Origin: Tritrichomonas musculus
Taxonomy: Eukaryota > Parabasalia > Tritrichomonadida > Tritrichomonadidae
Reading direction: 5' to 3'
NCBI GenBank assembly: GCA_039105265.1
Contig: JAPFFF010000085.1
Coordinates: forward strand, 58,263 to 122,262
DNA length: 64,000 bases
The position numbers and the translations under genes are program-made. The stretch's first letter is position 1, and every line of letters begins with the position of its first letter. Under the pieces are notes generated by a model. It was not told the origin of the DNA. It saw nothing but the letters and a program-made list of their open reading frames with translations, and ran no database searches. Below, piece by piece: positions 9,811-20,320 of this stretch.

Positions 9811-10899
9811 TTAAAATCTATCTAAATAATCTAAAATATTTTGCATATTTTTTCTAATTTGTTGATCAAAGAAACGTTTATCTGGAATCAAAGGTTGTGA
9901 ATAAATTTCGTACAGTTTCTTTTTCCCTCTTTCTTTTATCAATTTGTTTAAGTATTTCACTAGTTCAGGAACAGACATATTAGAAGCGTCAACGAAAGCA
10001 TTTAAATTAACACCGTAGCTTTTTAATATTTCTCTATTTTTCACACTTCCCCGATAAATAGGAATAACGTCGTTTTTATAAGTTAAAAATAATTTTTCAG
10101 TTATCCAATAATCATTAATTGAATTCTCCATTGCAAATCCAAAATAAGCTTTTGGTGGGAGTGGATCAATGAGCTTGTCTTTTTTGATAAATTGATTTTT
10201 AAATAAAGATCCAAAATTGGCAATTTTTTTCTTACCGAAAAATTTCATACAAGCTTTCAAATATTCAACTCTGTTTGAATTAACACAATAATTAATATTT
10301 GATATTGCTGTCTGTATATAAAATTTTCTCTTGATAAATTCGCTATAACTGGTCTTGTGGTTTTCAATATACTGGAAAAAAATTAAATGTGTAAATACAT
10401 ATGGAGTATTAAAAAAAACTTCGAGATCTTTTTTGGAATTTGGGCCGATAACAGTTTGTATATGATTGGAAAAGGCGAAATTGAAGGATTTAAAATTGAT
10501 TTTTATATCTTCTTCACTCATCATTATTATTTTTTTACTGAAAATTAGATCACGATATGTTATGTCCCATTTTAATGATAAGTATCCATTATCTCTAAAA
10601 TAACTGTTAATTCCCATAATTAGATATTTTGATTCATTAATTCTATCGCAATTTTGAAGTAAACTTCTTTGATACCCTAAAAGTGGATCAAAATAAGGTA
10701 AATACATAAAGTATATTTTTTGTTTTATTGGAGAGCTAGGAATTAAAATTGGTAAAGCTGAATTATCTGAAACAAATCTAATCTCCTGATATCTGTTTGA
10801 TAAATGGCGAAAGGGAATATATATCAATAGAAAGATGAGAACATTAAATATATATTTCTTTGAACATAAGTTTTCAAAGTTAGATAGATATTTTTCCAT
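9811..10899 (-). CDS. Alpha-1,3-fucosyltransferase-like glycosyltransferase (GT10)
   Basis: The 362-residue protein has a short cytoplasmic tail, then a membrane anchor at about 18-33 (VLIFLLIYIPF), as expected for a type II Golgi enzyme. The C-terminal part has the GT10 donor-binding signature: KAYFGFAMENSINDYWITEKL near 250, then a VIPIYRGSVKNR block and NAFVDASNMS. In family members this region binds GDP-fucose, and the enzyme transfers fucose to N-acetylglucosamine or similar acceptors on glycans. The N-terminal half is divergent and does not define the acceptor. No initiator-like motif was found near the start. Function by family; acceptor unknown. Confidence 0.72.
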   Translation of the reverse strand: MEKYLSNFENLCSKKYIFNVLIFLLIYIPFRHLSNRYQEIRFVSDNSALPILIPSSPIKQKIYFMYLPYFDPLLGYQRSLLQNCDRINESKYLIMGINSYFRDNGYLSLKWDITYRDLIFSKKIIMMSEEDIKINFKSFNFAFSNHIQTVIGPNSKKDLEVFFNTPYVFTHLIFFQYIENHKTSYSEFIKRKFYIQTAISNINYCVNSNRVEYLKACMKFFGKKKIANFGSLFKNQFIKKDKLIDPLPPKAYFGFAMENSINDYWITEKLFLTYKNDVIPIYRGSVKNREILKSYGVNLNAFVDASNMSVPELVKYLNKLIKERGKKKLYEIYSQPLIPDKRFFDQQIRKNMQNILDYLDRF

Positions 10900-11127
10900 T
10901 GGACAGTTTATTCCCTATTTGAATACCTTTTTTTTATATTTTTCTGTTAAAAAAACGGTTAGTGAAAATAAATTTGAAGGTTTGTATAAGATAAAATATA
11001 ACTTTTTAAAAGCTTATATTTCACTTTTTGAATATTTGGAAAAATAACTTTTTTTACTAAAATCTTTTTTAAATTTTATATCTTAAAGCTAATATTTAAA
11101 AATTATATAATAAAGCATGATTTTTTT

Positions 11128-12084
11128 TTATTGTCCGCCATTATAAACCGAAAGTAATGCACTAAACTTGCTTTTACTAGGAACAGCATTTTGATCAACA
11201 CCAACTTTTCTTTCAGATGGTCCTTCAGTTGCTTTATTGTTATTCTGTGAGCTTGGATGGTCGCTATAATTTTTACGTTCAGGCTGTTTGTATTGATAAG
11301 TATGAAATTCGCCAGTTTCACCAAGCCAATCAACTTTTTGGCCAAATGTCTTTGGAGCCGGACCTGCCCAGGTTGATTTCTTTTTGAGCTGTGTATAACT
11401 TGCGTGTTTTTCTGGAGGTTCCTGATAATTATAATCATGTTGGGCTATAACTCCAGGTCTATTTGGCTTTGAATGTATTTCTTCCAATCTCTTTTTAAAA
11501 TCTGGTGAAGGTTCACTTTTAATTCGATTCAATTTTGCGTTTGAAGTTGGTTTTGTTTCTATATCGGTCTTTGGTTTAGATATTTCAGTTTGTTTGGGTT
11601 CTTCCTTCTGTATAGGTATAGACTCTTTTGGCGGAGGTGTTTGCTCTTCTTGTTTTTCATTTGAATCATCTTCTTCTTTCACAAGCTCTTGTTTTTCCTC
11701 TATCCTAATTGAGGACTCAGCAATTTCTGTTGAAGGCTTAGAATCTTCTTTTTGGGGAAGTATTGGTTCTTCTTGTTTTTCATTTGAATTATCTTCTTCT
11801 TTCACAAGCTCTTGTTTTTCCTCTATCTTAATTGAAGACTCAGTATTTTCTGGTGAAGGCTTAGGATCTTCCTTTTGCTGAGGTATTTGTTCAATCTCTT
11901 TCGATGAATCTATTTTTTCTTTAACAGGTTCTGGTTTGTTAGAAGATTCATCAATTTTATTTGAAGGTTTAGGCTCTTCTTTTTTTGGAGGAGTTGGTCC
12001 TGCTTGTTTACCTGGTATAACCCATTTTGTTGCTGTTGATTTTGGGTCAATGTGCTTTAAAGCTTCTAAAACGCTCTGAGACAT
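11128..12084 (-). CDS. Low-complexity Pro/Glu/Lys-rich protein with a tandem repeat
   Basis: The 318-residue protein is mostly disordered. It has an ordered-looking N-terminus (SVLEALKHIDPKSTATKWVI), then a long PKKEEPKPS-type region. That region contains two copies of a unit of about 43 residues with the core IEEKQELVKEED.SNEKQEE. A less acidic C-terminus carries KSTWAGPAPKTFGQKVDW and GETGEFHTYQYKQPERKNY. I do not recognise the family. The KST..W pattern at both ends may be related. A scaffold or cytoskeleton-associated role is possible but unproven. The start has an initiator-like TCATT upstream, and the stop overlaps TAAA. Confidence 0.6.
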   Translation of the reverse strand: MSQSVLEALKHIDPKSTATKWVIPGKQAGPTPPKKEEPKPSNKIDESSNKPEPVKEKIDSSKEIEQIPQQKEDPKPSPENTESSIKIEEKQELVKEEDNSNEKQEEPILPQKEDSKPSTEIAESSIRIEEKQELVKEEDDSNEKQEEQTPPPKESIPIQKEEPKQTEISKPKTDIETKPTSNAKLNRIKSEPSPDFKKRLEEIHSKPNRPGVIAQHDYNYQEPPEKHASYTQLKKKSTWAGPAPKTFGQKVDWLGETGEFHTYQYKQPERKNYSDHPSSQNNNKATEGPSERKVGVDQNAVPSKSKFSALLSVYNGGQ

Positions 12085-12094
12085 TTTTTGAGAG

Positions 12095-12099
12095 AATGA
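12095..12099 (-). promoter_or_regulatory. Initiator-like TCATT upstream of the low-complexity gene
   Basis: Minus-strand TCATT fits TCAYW and lies 10 bases before the start codon. Motif match only. Confidence 0.3.
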
Positions 12100-12371
12100 T
12101 ATTTTTTATTTTTCTCTCATTTTAACAAAATATAATGTTAATATTTCCCCAATTTTTTGAAGTATTACAATAAATAAAAAATAGATATAGTATTTTATAA
12201 ATTAATAAAAAAATTTAAAATTATAAATTTTGAAATTATTTTAAAATATAAAAAGATATATATATATATATATTTATCATTTCAACTACAATTTTTATTG
12301 TTAAGTTTTTAACTAAAGAATTTAGTTAACCAAAACAATTCTTTAACGTTTATTTGGTTTCATGAGATGCA

Positions 12372-13502
12372 ATGAATAATCATCAATTTATTGGTAATCA
12401 CAATATTTTACCATTTATATTATTTGTTTGTTTTTGGATATTTTTAATATATTCATTGCTTTCTCAAAGGCTTGAGCCAAGAATAAATTTTAACTTATCA
12501 TTAATTTCATTAATTTTCAAAACCATCAACTTTTCTCTATCATCTCATTCAAATTTTAACAACAAATGTAAAATATGTAATTTTATTCCATATAAAGGGG
12601 GAGCTTTACCAAATAGTTCAGAAAAAGATTTAATAATGAGTTTTGGTACAGATAAGCTAACAAATTTGTTTCCCTTTATTAGAACATTAAGAACAACTGG
12701 ATCACGATGCAGATTTATACTTTTTGTTAATGCAAATTCCTTAACCAAGTATCCAAATATTTATTATGAATTAGCTAACAAATGCGGTGTTGAATTCATT
12801 AACATTGGTTCAATTTCATTTACGAAGATGCAAGCCATGTTTTTGCGCTTTTGTTTCTTCCAAAAATTTTTAATCACGAATCAAGCAAAAATTGATCGAG
12901 TAATTTTTGTTGATTTATATGACACTATTTTCCAGCATGATCCATTTACCACTGAATTTGGAAATTTTCTATACATTTCCTCAGATACTTATTCATTTCG
13001 TCGAGTTAGATCCAATTTAAATTGGCTCAATGAATGCTTGACCCATTTTGACCATAATTTTGACCCAACCGTTTCTACTTTATTCAGTGAAGAATTCAAG
13101 AAAGATGTAGTTTACAAAGAAGCGTTAAATGGCGGTTTGCAAGCGGGACCTGTTCAAATAATGATCGAGTTTTCTACTGCAATGATGAAAATGGGTGATG
13201 TGAAAACATTGAAAGTTCATTGCAACGACCAAGGCTTCCTGAATGCTCTCATTTACTCTGGCTATTTCAAGAGAATGTTTAGATACTCAATATTGAGTTT
13301 AAATAGCACTTTTATGGCTTCTATCCATTTCTTCTGCTTCCAACACATAAACAAAAGTCCTGATAAATTTGAGATCGGAAAAATTGACAGATACGGAGGC
13401 GTTGCAGCTGTTTTACACCAGTTTGATAGATCAAGGAAGCTCAAAAGTGCTTTAGTTGATGTTTGTCCTAATGATAACAATTTTGATGATTATACTAGAT
13501 GA
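12372..13502 (+). CDS. Putative type II membrane glycosyltransferase, GT-A-like
   Basis: The 376-residue protein has an N-terminal anchor at about 13-33 (LPFILFVCFWIFLIYSLL). A luminal domain follows that looks like a nucleotide-diphospho-sugar transferase: strand and loop RCRFILFVNANS, a DxD-like metal site in VIFVDLYDTIFQHDPF near 180, LNGGLQAGPV near 255, CNDQGFLNALIYSG near 285 and a C-terminal AVLHQFDR that could supply the usual metal-binding histidine. The enzyme would act in the Golgi or ER on glycans. Donor and acceptor cannot be read from the sequence. It lies near the GT10 gene, but on the opposite strand and separated by an unrelated gene. Confidence 0.62.
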   Translation: MNNHQFIGNHNILPFILFVCFWIFLIYSLLSQRLEPRINFNLSLISLIFKTINFSLSSHSNFNNKCKICNFIPYKGGALPNSSEKDLIMSFGTDKLTNLFPFIRTLRTTGSRCRFILFVNANSLTKYPNIYYELANKCGVEFINIGSISFTKMQAMFLRFCFFQKFLITNQAKIDRVIFVDLYDTIFQHDPFTTEFGNFLYISSDTYSFRRVRSNLNWLNECLTHFDHNFDPTVSTLFSEEFKKDVVYKEALNGGLQAGPVQIMIEFSTAMMKMGDVKTLKVHCNDQGFLNALIYSGYFKRMFRYSILSLNSTFMASIHFFCFQHINKSPDKFEIGKIDRYGGVAAVLHQFDRSRKLKSALVDVCPNDNNFDDYTR

Positions 13503-14540
13503 TTTATAGATTGTAAAATAAATAAACCTTTTTATTAGTTGTATTTATATTATTTGAGTACTAATATCATACATATTTTGCATGAATAATTAATGAATTG
13601 TTTGATTACAATTGCAAAAAATGCTATAATTCTAATATTTTTGGATTTTTTCATTATATATTTATTCATTATCATAATTGTAATCATTTTACTTCATTTT
13701 TTTAAGATAAATAATAAGTAATAAAACTAATTATTAATGAATTTTTCTTATTGTTGTATATATGAAATCTTTATTTTTTATTTGATTTTTAAAAAGAAAT
13801 TGAAACAAAATAGAAACATTAATTAATTAAATATAAGTAAATTAAATCATTAAGAACTTTTTCTTTGGTGATAGAAAAAAATGGTTGGAAATTCAATAAG
13901 AAATGGTTGCTAGCAACTTTTAATATTGATGCGTTTTTATATTTTTTTACTAACCAAACCTAACAACTTTTTAAAATCGCCTTCAACATTTGAATTGGAA
14001 GAATATATATTTGAGTTGAACAGTCAGCATGATATAGAATATTTGAGGGCTCTTTTAAATTTCCACTGAAAAAGTGGTGTTTGATTTTCTGAAGACTCAA
14101 TTTATTTCAATTTTTCAATTAAATACGTTGGATAATTATTTTAAAAAATAAAATTTTATTTTTTAATCTTAAATCATTTAAATGAAATAAAAATATATTT
14201 TTAAAGTAATATTAAAATAAATTTGATTTATTAATATATTATTTTCAAAGATATACCTATTAAATAAATTGATTGTATAAAAAATAAACATCAGAATCTA
14301 AATATTTTCTATAAAAATAGCATTATTGTTTGCATTCAATAAGTTTGGAACATTGAATGAAATTGAGAGGTTGCTATGCTTATTACTAACAAAACTTTAA
14401 ATAGTAATTGAATGCATATATGTCTAGACAAAATAACTGAAAAATTCAATGATATTGCAATTTTTTGAGAGTATAAATGGTGTATAAAATATTTTTTAAA
14501 ATAAAAAACTCAAATTTTTGAATATATTTAATAATTATCA
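13503..14540. other. AT-rich intergenic region, no gene seen
   Basis: About 1 kb of very AT-rich sequence lies between two same-strand genes. I find no coding sequence with credible composition and no RNA gene. TAAA signals follow the upstream stop within 20 bases. Confidence 0.45.
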
Positions 14541-17500
14541 ATGGAACCTAATCCTCTAAGTGAAAACAACATAAATATTGAAGATATTCAAGATAAAATT
14601 ACTTTATTAATCGAAAAATCAAAAACTTCATATGCTTTTGGTCAAAAGCTCCAAAGCGTTGCCTTTAATCTTGAACATAATCTTACTAAGCTAACATCGA
14701 TTCCACAAGATATCAAACAAAATATAGATCAAGAAACATTAAATAGTTTGGCTAAAGAAATAGGTGAATTATCAGAGATAATCGATACAATAAAAAATTA
14801 TTCCATTTTTTTAACTTATCTATTCGATAATAAGCCAATTGAAAAAATAACAAAAAATATTGACAACCATATGAAAAATATTATATCGTTGCTAGAAAAA
14901 ATGCAAGTAGATTCTCCAGAGCAATTTTCTTCTCGTAATTATGATGATTATACTCAAATTTCCGATCTTTTAATTGAACTTCAACAGAATATTCTTAGAA
15001 GAAGGAGAGAAGTCGAAATGAATATCAAGCAAAATCATGACCATCTTAAATTAGAATATGCAACTCAAGACTATGATAAAGAAAATAGAGATGAACTTGC
15101 TGAGTTAATTAAAATTCATCCTGAATATAGAATTAATTTGGATCAGCTCAATATTTTAGATACTAATAAAATTCTTTACCAAAATGATCATTTCTTTTAT
15201 TACGATGGAATGTATCAAAACAAAAAAGTCACAGTGTTAAAATTAAAGAAAGAATATAAACTCATATACAAACGACTTTTATCTGTATTAATCAAGATTG
15301 ATCATCCTTATATTGAAAAGTTTATCGGCTCATATATTGATGGGAAGGATGAATTTATAGTAACTAATCGAAAGGGTAAAAATCTCAGCCAATACCTTCT
15401 GATTGATGGAAATAAAGATCGGACCATTTTAGCATTCAAAATTGCCGAAGCCATGCTTTATCTTCATTCCCGCAATGTTATCCACAGGAAACTTATAGAA
15501 GATAATATTTTCATTCCCAATTCAACAGACAATGAAGAAAAAGTCAAAGAAGCGAATCCAATGATATGCGGATTTCGAGATTCAAGATTTTTACCTATTA
15601 ATCCATCCACATCCTCTGTATCAGTAAAAAATATAAAGTATGAAGAAGAATTCAGGGCTCCTGAATTATCAGAATCCAAGTATGATGAGAAAATTGATGT
15701 TTTTGCCTTCAGTGGCATTCTTTACAAGCTTATCACGAACAAAAACCCACTTGAAAACTCCAATCTACTTAAAGACCGATGCTGGAGGCCACCTTTACCA
15801 GCCGATCTACCAGAAAATCTTAGAAATCTCATCACTTCATGCTGGGAGCAAGATCCGAAGAAGCGTTTTTCATTTGATAAAATTATTGCGACGATGATTC
15901 GAGGCCAAATTGTTTTTCCTTGTGACAAAGATAATACAGAATCCATTCTGGAGTTCTATAAAGGCCAATCCATAAAGAACACCATAGCACTCAAATGCAT
16001 TGATTTATTTGAAGAAGTCAAGAAACAAATTGACTCCATTTTCCAATATCGATTTGAATTCCTTCGAATTCGATCGACCATTCACAGTTACCAATATCTA
16101 ATTAGGTCCAAGTATGCAGAAACAAAAGAATTCACTAAAGAAGAGACGGATCTTTTGAATGGTCTGGATGATGTTCTTGATTCTCTTTCATCTCTCATTC
16201 ATGAAACAGATAGAGAACAATTGCTCAAGCAAGTAGCTGTAGCATCAGGCTTTAAAAGATCCTATATACAATCTGCTGAATCCTATCATTTTACGAAAAT
16301 TACTGAAGTTCTTAAAAATATCATGATAGATCTGCATGACATAATGTCACGTCTTGGCTTTAAAGATATAGAAGAATATAAAGAGTCAAAAGATGATTTG
16401 GTTTTTGATTACAGAGAATTGATGAACTTTTACTCAGGCTTAAATAATCAAAGCAGAAAAGCAAATGAAAAAGTTAAAATAAAAGAAAAAGTGGACGAAA
16501 TTGAAAAACATCTAAAAAAAGAATTTGATGATGAACTTACATGTGCAAAATTAAATGATAGGCTTCATGATCTATTCACGCCTTTTTATCATCTGAAAAT
16601 TGATCGAGATGACATTGAAAAATTTGAAAATACCAAAATAGTAGGGAAATATTCAGAAGTTTATCAAGGAAAATACAAAAAGTACGATCTAACGGTTGCT
16701 ATCAAAATCATTAGAAAGGAACATTTGAAAGATGAAAATGAGTTGACGTTTCTTAGAAGAGAAATTGGAATCTTGGCAAAATTACGACACAAAAACATTG
16801 CCAAATTCTACGGTTATTCGTTGTCAAAAGGGAAAGAAAACAATCAATACGACAATGATGTTTGGCTTATTTCAGAATGGATTCCAGACGGATCACTTAA
16901 GGAAAGACTTCATTCAAATAATCCCAAAAATCTTCTTTCACCAAATGACAAAGCTAAAATTGCATATGAAATAGCAGAAGCTATGGAATACATACATTCT
17001 GAAAACGTCCTTTATCTTGACTTAAATCCAAGCAATATCCTGCTATTAAAGGATCCTGATTCTCATAGCCATTTATCATTGATTCCTAAAATAATTGACT
17101 TCAGTTCCGCTCGTCTTAATGGCGACACTCTTGGCATTAAAAAGGAAAAGTTGAAACACATAAATTACATGTCGTCTGAAGTGCAAAGTGGAAAGAAATA
17201 CGGAAAATATTCTGATATCTATTCGTATTCAATGATTCTTTGGGAAATGATAACCGGAGTTGTTCCTCTCTCTAACATTGCTGAAGATTTGTTACCTGTA
17301 AATATTGAGAATGGAGTCAATCTTGACTTCAACGATCATTTCGATGCAAACAGCCCTTTAAAGGACATAATTTCGTCCGGAACTAGGCTCGCAACCGAAA
17401 GAAGAACAAGCGATTTTGGTGAAATTCTGAGGAAAATGAGAATCGGTAGAATAACTTTCAATGGTGGAAGACAGGATGAAATGACTGAGTTTTATGAGAA

Positions 17501-17564
17501 AAAGATCGAAAAATCTAAATTAATAGGAAATCTTCCAATTTTTATTAATATTCAGAAGTCGTAA
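14541..17564 (+). CDS. Dual kinase-like protein: helical bundle, pseudokinase, helical bundle, atypical kinase
   Basis: The 1,007-residue protein is built as two similar halves. Residues about 8-185 are helical. Residues about 200-460 are a kinase-like domain in which HRD reads HRK (near 315) and DFG is replaced by GFR, so it looks inactive. Residues about 480-670 are a second helical segment. Residues about 688-985 are a second TKL-like kinase domain with lysine in VAIKII near 720, YLDLNPSN in place of HRDLKPEN near 825 and DFSSAR in place of DFG near 853. The second domain keeps the lysine and both aspartates but has a poor glycine loop, so activity is uncertain. The helical-bundle-plus-kinase-like unit recalls MLKL-type architecture; this is inference. 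The stop overlaps TAAA. Confidence 0.72.
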   Translation: MEPNPLSENNINIEDIQDKITLLIEKSKTSYAFGQKLQSVAFNLEHNLTKLTSIPQDIKQNIDQETLNSLAKEIGELSEIIDTIKNYSIFLTYLFDNKPIEKITKNIDNHMKNIISLLEKMQVDSPEQFSSRNYDDYTQISDLLIELQQNILRRRREVEMNIKQNHDHLKLEYATQDYDKENRDELAELIKIHPEYRINLDQLNILDTNKILYQNDHFFYYDGMYQNKKVTVLKLKKEYKLIYKRLLSVLIKIDHPYIEKFIGSYIDGKDEFIVTNRKGKNLSQYLLIDGNKDRTILAFKIAEAMLYLHSRNVIHRKLIEDNIFIPNSTDNEEKVKEANPMICGFRDSRFLPINPSTSSVSVKNIKYEEEFRAPELSESKYDEKIDVFAFSGILYKLITNKNPLENSNLLKDRCWRPPLPADLPENLRNLITSCWEQDPKKRFSFDKIIATMIRGQIVFPCDKDNTESILEFYKGQSIKNTIALKCIDLFEEVKKQIDSIFQYRFEFLRIRSTIHSYQYLIRSKYAETKEFTKEETDLLNGLDDVLDSLSSLIHETDREQLLKQVAVASGFKRSYIQSAESYHFTKITEVLKNIMIDLHDIMSRLGFKDIEEYKESKDDLVFDYRELMNFYSGLNNQSRKANEKVKIKEKVDEIEKHLKKEFDDELTCAKLNDRLHDLFTPFYHLKIDRDDIEKFENTKIVGKYSEVYQGKYKKYDLTVAIKIIRKEHLKDENELTFLRREIGILAKLRHKNIAKFYGYSLSKGKENNQYDNDVWLISEWIPDGSLKERLHSNNPKNLLSPNDKAKIAYEIAEAMEYIHSENVLYLDLNPSNILLLKDPDSHSHLSLIPKIIDFSSARLNGDTLGIKKEKLKHINYMSSEVQSGKKYGKYSDIYSYSMILWEMITGVVPLSNIAEDLLPVNIENGVNLDFNDHFDANSPLKDIISSGTRLATERRTSDFGEILRKMRIGRITFNGGRQDEMTEFYEKKIEKSKLIGNLPIFINIQKS

Positions 17565-17688
17565 AAAAAAAGACTTATTGGAAATTCTTCAAATTAATAA
17601 AAGATTATTTATTCTTCGAGATTAGTGCACATTTTTTTTTATCTTTTAATGCATACATTCCTTTAGATGAGCAAAGTATGATAATTAA

Positions 17689-17724
<36 letters not shown>

Positions 17725-17936
17725 TGATATATATATTTTATCTGATGTCTAAACTTAAGAAAAAGGTTAAATTTTGACCTTATAATGATAAGTAAAAAGG
17801 CAACTTTTTGAATACTCCAACTTACTACATTTTTTTTTTTTTATCTTTATGAACTAACTTCGAACCATAAGAACATTATTAAAAAAAAACTTTTTAAATA
17901 ACTAAAAATAAAAAATAGTCAATTTTTTAAATCTTT
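17565..17936. other. Intergenic region with a poly-T tract and GGTYAA-type palindrome
   Basis: Between convergent genes there is a run of about 30 T at 17694-17723 and AAGGTTAAATTTTGACCTT at 17764-17782, a relative of the palindromes near 5544 and 27148. No gene is seen. Confidence 0.45.
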
Positions 17937-19310
17937 TTATTCATCATCAGAATAATAATCCAAATCATAATATTTTATTGGCTTAAATTTCTTTCCAGTT
18001 AATTGTTCATAATTATACTTCGCTTCTTCATGACCTTTGTTTGCGGCCATTTCATAATATCTGATTGCTTCATAAGTATCTTTTTGAATCACATCTCCAA
18101 TAGAACAATGAAATGCATAATCAAACATTGCTTCTGTATTTCCATTACCTGCAGCTAATTTATAATATTCAACTGCTTTTTTCTTGTCAACTGGAACTCC
18201 TTGACCAAAATCAAGCATCATTGCATATCGGTACATTGCATCACTATTTCCTCTTTCAATTGCTTTTTTCATGAAGAATGCAGCTTTTTCGTTATCAGCT
18301 GGAATTAAATCGCCAAATTTCAACATCATTGCATATTGATATGTTTCATCTCCATCTGAATATTTATTATTAGCATTTTTTTCAATAATTGAAATTGGAG
18401 TTTTTGTAAAGCATTTAAACACATCTTCTTTAAATAACTTTTTATTGTCTCTTATTATAGTGAGTTCTTTGATTGATTCATTATAACTATCTGAATAATT
18501 GTTTTGTATATTTAATTCACAGACCATGAGACTAATGACTATTTCAATGAAATTATGATAATTCGTTTGTACATCTTGATATTTTTTCATATTTTCTAAT
18601 TCTTCTCCAAAATTTTCATTTAGATAAGATTCATCATAATTTAATCCAAAGCAAAGTCCACGGAACTGTCTAAAAAATTGTTTTTCAGCTGATTTAACTT
18701 TATCTTCAATCACTTTCTTTTCTTTTCTTTCTTTTTCTTCCCTTTCTTTCTCTTTAGTATTATAAATATGATATGCATATTTTATTAGTGAAGTCACATG
18801 ACCTTTTTCGGCTCCAATTTTTAAATATTGAATGGCTTCATCATAGATTGTAGAATAATGAGTATATTCAAAAATTGATAATATATGTCCATGATCTGCA
18901 AGATACTTTAAATAGTGTATTGCTTTATCTGTTTTTAGATATTCATCTGGAGATATGGTTCTTATTTCTCTTGAGAGCCGATTTAGTTTATTTAGTAAAG
19001 ACATATGGTCATAACATAGTCCAATAATTTTGCAAGATTTTTCATATATATCATCTTGTTTGTCTCCATCGTCTATATGATCTGCACAATATTGATCCAA
19101 TGAAAAAACTTCATTTGATATTTCATTAATACTTTTTTGGATTAAGTTTATTTTTTCTTGATATCTTTTTTCTTCTTCATATTTTCTGTTTATTTCTTCA
19201 TATATTGGTTTAATAACTGGATCTACTTCAGATTCGGATTCTGATTCTGATTCGGATTCAGATTCAGATTCGATATCTTCGTTTGCATCTCCTTGTGATG
19301 GATTTTCCAT
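17937..19310 (-). CDS. Acidic Sel1-repeat protein
   Basis: Starting at the ATG at 19310 (MENPSQGDAN) the protein has 457 residues. A tandem Ser-Glu run at about 14-28 is followed by a coiled-coil-like segment. Then come two degenerate Sel1-like units near 130-190 (HYLKYLADHGH, AIQYLKIGAEKGH). The C-terminus has three clear Sel1 repeats with AMMLKFGD..PAD..KAAFFMKKA, AMMLDFGQGVPVDKKKAVEYYKLAA and EAIRYYEMAANKGHEEA. Such repeats act as adaptors. The open frame extends upstream only with non-ATG codons. An initiator-like TCATT eight bases before 19310 supports the chosen start. The stop codon overlaps TAAA. Confidence 0.75.
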   Translation of the reverse strand: MENPSQGDANEDIESESESESESESESEVDPVIKPIYEEINRKYEEEKRYQEKINLIQKSINEISNEVFSLDQYCADHIDDGDKQDDIYEKSCKIIGLCYDHMSLLNKLNRLSREIRTISPDEYLKTDKAIHYLKYLADHGHILSIFEYTHYSTIYDEAIQYLKIGAEKGHVTSLIKYAYHIYNTKEKEREEKERKEKKVIEDKVKSAEKQFFRQFRGLCFGLNYDESYLNENFGEELENMKKYQDVQTNYHNFIEIVISLMVCELNIQNNYSDSYNESIKELTIIRDNKKLFKEDVFKCFTKTPISIIEKNANNKYSDGDETYQYAMMLKFGDLIPADNEKAAFFMKKAIERGNSDAMYRYAMMLDFGQGVPVDKKKAVEYYKLAAGNGNTEAMFDYAFHCSIGDVIQKDTYEAIRYYEMAANKGHEEAKYNYEQLTGKKFKPIKYYDLDYYSDDE

Positions 19311-19927
19311 TAATAAAAATGAAATTTCGTTTTTCTCAAAAATTAAATTGTTTTTCACAATTTTTGAGAAAAGCTCTCTGACATTGAATTTTCAGAGGTA
19401 TAGAATTATACTTTTTCAATACTCCTTTTTATATTTTCAACATTGATATCTTTATTAATCTCTCATAATTATTAATATATCTGAGTTTTATTGTCATTAT
19501 AAGTAAATTCATTAACAAAAATATTAAATAAAAAAAGCAGGAAAATAATCTAATTAAAGATTTCTTCTATTATGATCTAATTGTAATAGTTACTCTTTTG
19601 ATTATAAATTTTAAAATTGGAGAGTTTTATTAGAATTGCTTTATTGCAAATAAAACTCCAATTTGTAATTTCAATATAATGTTGGATTTTCATTTGGATT
19701 ATTAGTAAAAGGATTCAGTTCGTCAATTATTAAAATAACTATTGGTTTTAATCCTTTCAGTCTCATAGAATTTCAATATGTTAATGTAGAATTGTAGAGC
19801 GCAAAACCTTTAATACAAATTCAATCAGTTGATATATGCAGTAAGTAAAAATCATAATCACTATAAAAATCAATAGTTAACAGTAAGAACTAGTTAGTCT
19901 TAATAACTTATTTGAGAAAGAAACTTT
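19311..19927. other. Intergenic region, no gene seen
   Basis: About 600 bp of AT-rich sequence between divergent reading frames. Apart from the initiator-like site at its left end I see no supported feature. Confidence 0.4.
19318..19322 (-). promoter_or_regulatory. Initiator-like TCATT upstream of the acidic Sel1 gene
   Basis: Minus-strand TCATT fits TCAYW, 7 bases before the ATG at 19310, and helps choose this start over upstream non-ATG codons. Confidence 0.35.
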
Positions 19928-20320
19928 TTGAATAAATTTACATTTGAATTGAATTTATTATTTACTATATATTTAGTTTATGGAGTATCTGCAAAAACAG
20001 AAAAACGATCTATTGATTCATTGTTTCCTTCTTTGTTTGGGAGAAGGACAGGATTGGCTACTTTGATGATTCGAAGAAGAGAAAAATCAGATAAATATAA
20101 GAGCTTGGTGGAAGAGTGTAAAAAGCAATTGAATTGTGAAGCAACGCTCCTTGTTTATATCGTTTCTTCTCTCGGCGCTTTACCTGCTGAAACTCTCGAA
20201 GATCTGAAGAAAGTCACAAAATCTGTTAAAGATGCTGGTAAGCTTGCTGGGAGAATGGTCGCTGCAGCTCTGCGCGAATCTATGATTTTATACTATGGTT
20301 TTGATAAATTACGGTTTTGA
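19928..20320 (+). pseudogene. Possible non-LTR retrotransposon (LINE) reverse transcriptase tail, remnant
   Basis: An open frame of about 130 codons has no ATG at a credible position. Its second half (LVEECKKQLNCEATLLVYIV, SSLGALPAETLEDLKK, AGRMVAAALRESMILYYG) resembles, in my memory, the conserved tail after the reverse transcriptase domain of some LINEs, where a VxVIGALG..P..L motif precedes a helical end. The first 60 residues do not help. It is more GC-rich than its surroundings, as an insertion would be. The assignment is weak; it could also be the end of another repetitive gene. Confidence 0.3.

Noticed and set aside
10835-11047. 70-codon plus-strand frame next to the GT10 gene
   Set aside because: It overlaps the 5' end and promoter of the GT10 gene antisense and has AT-driven composition.
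19311-19358. Longer N-terminus for the acidic Sel1 protein
   Set aside because: It begins with GTG; the ATG at 19310 has a well-placed initiator-like motif.
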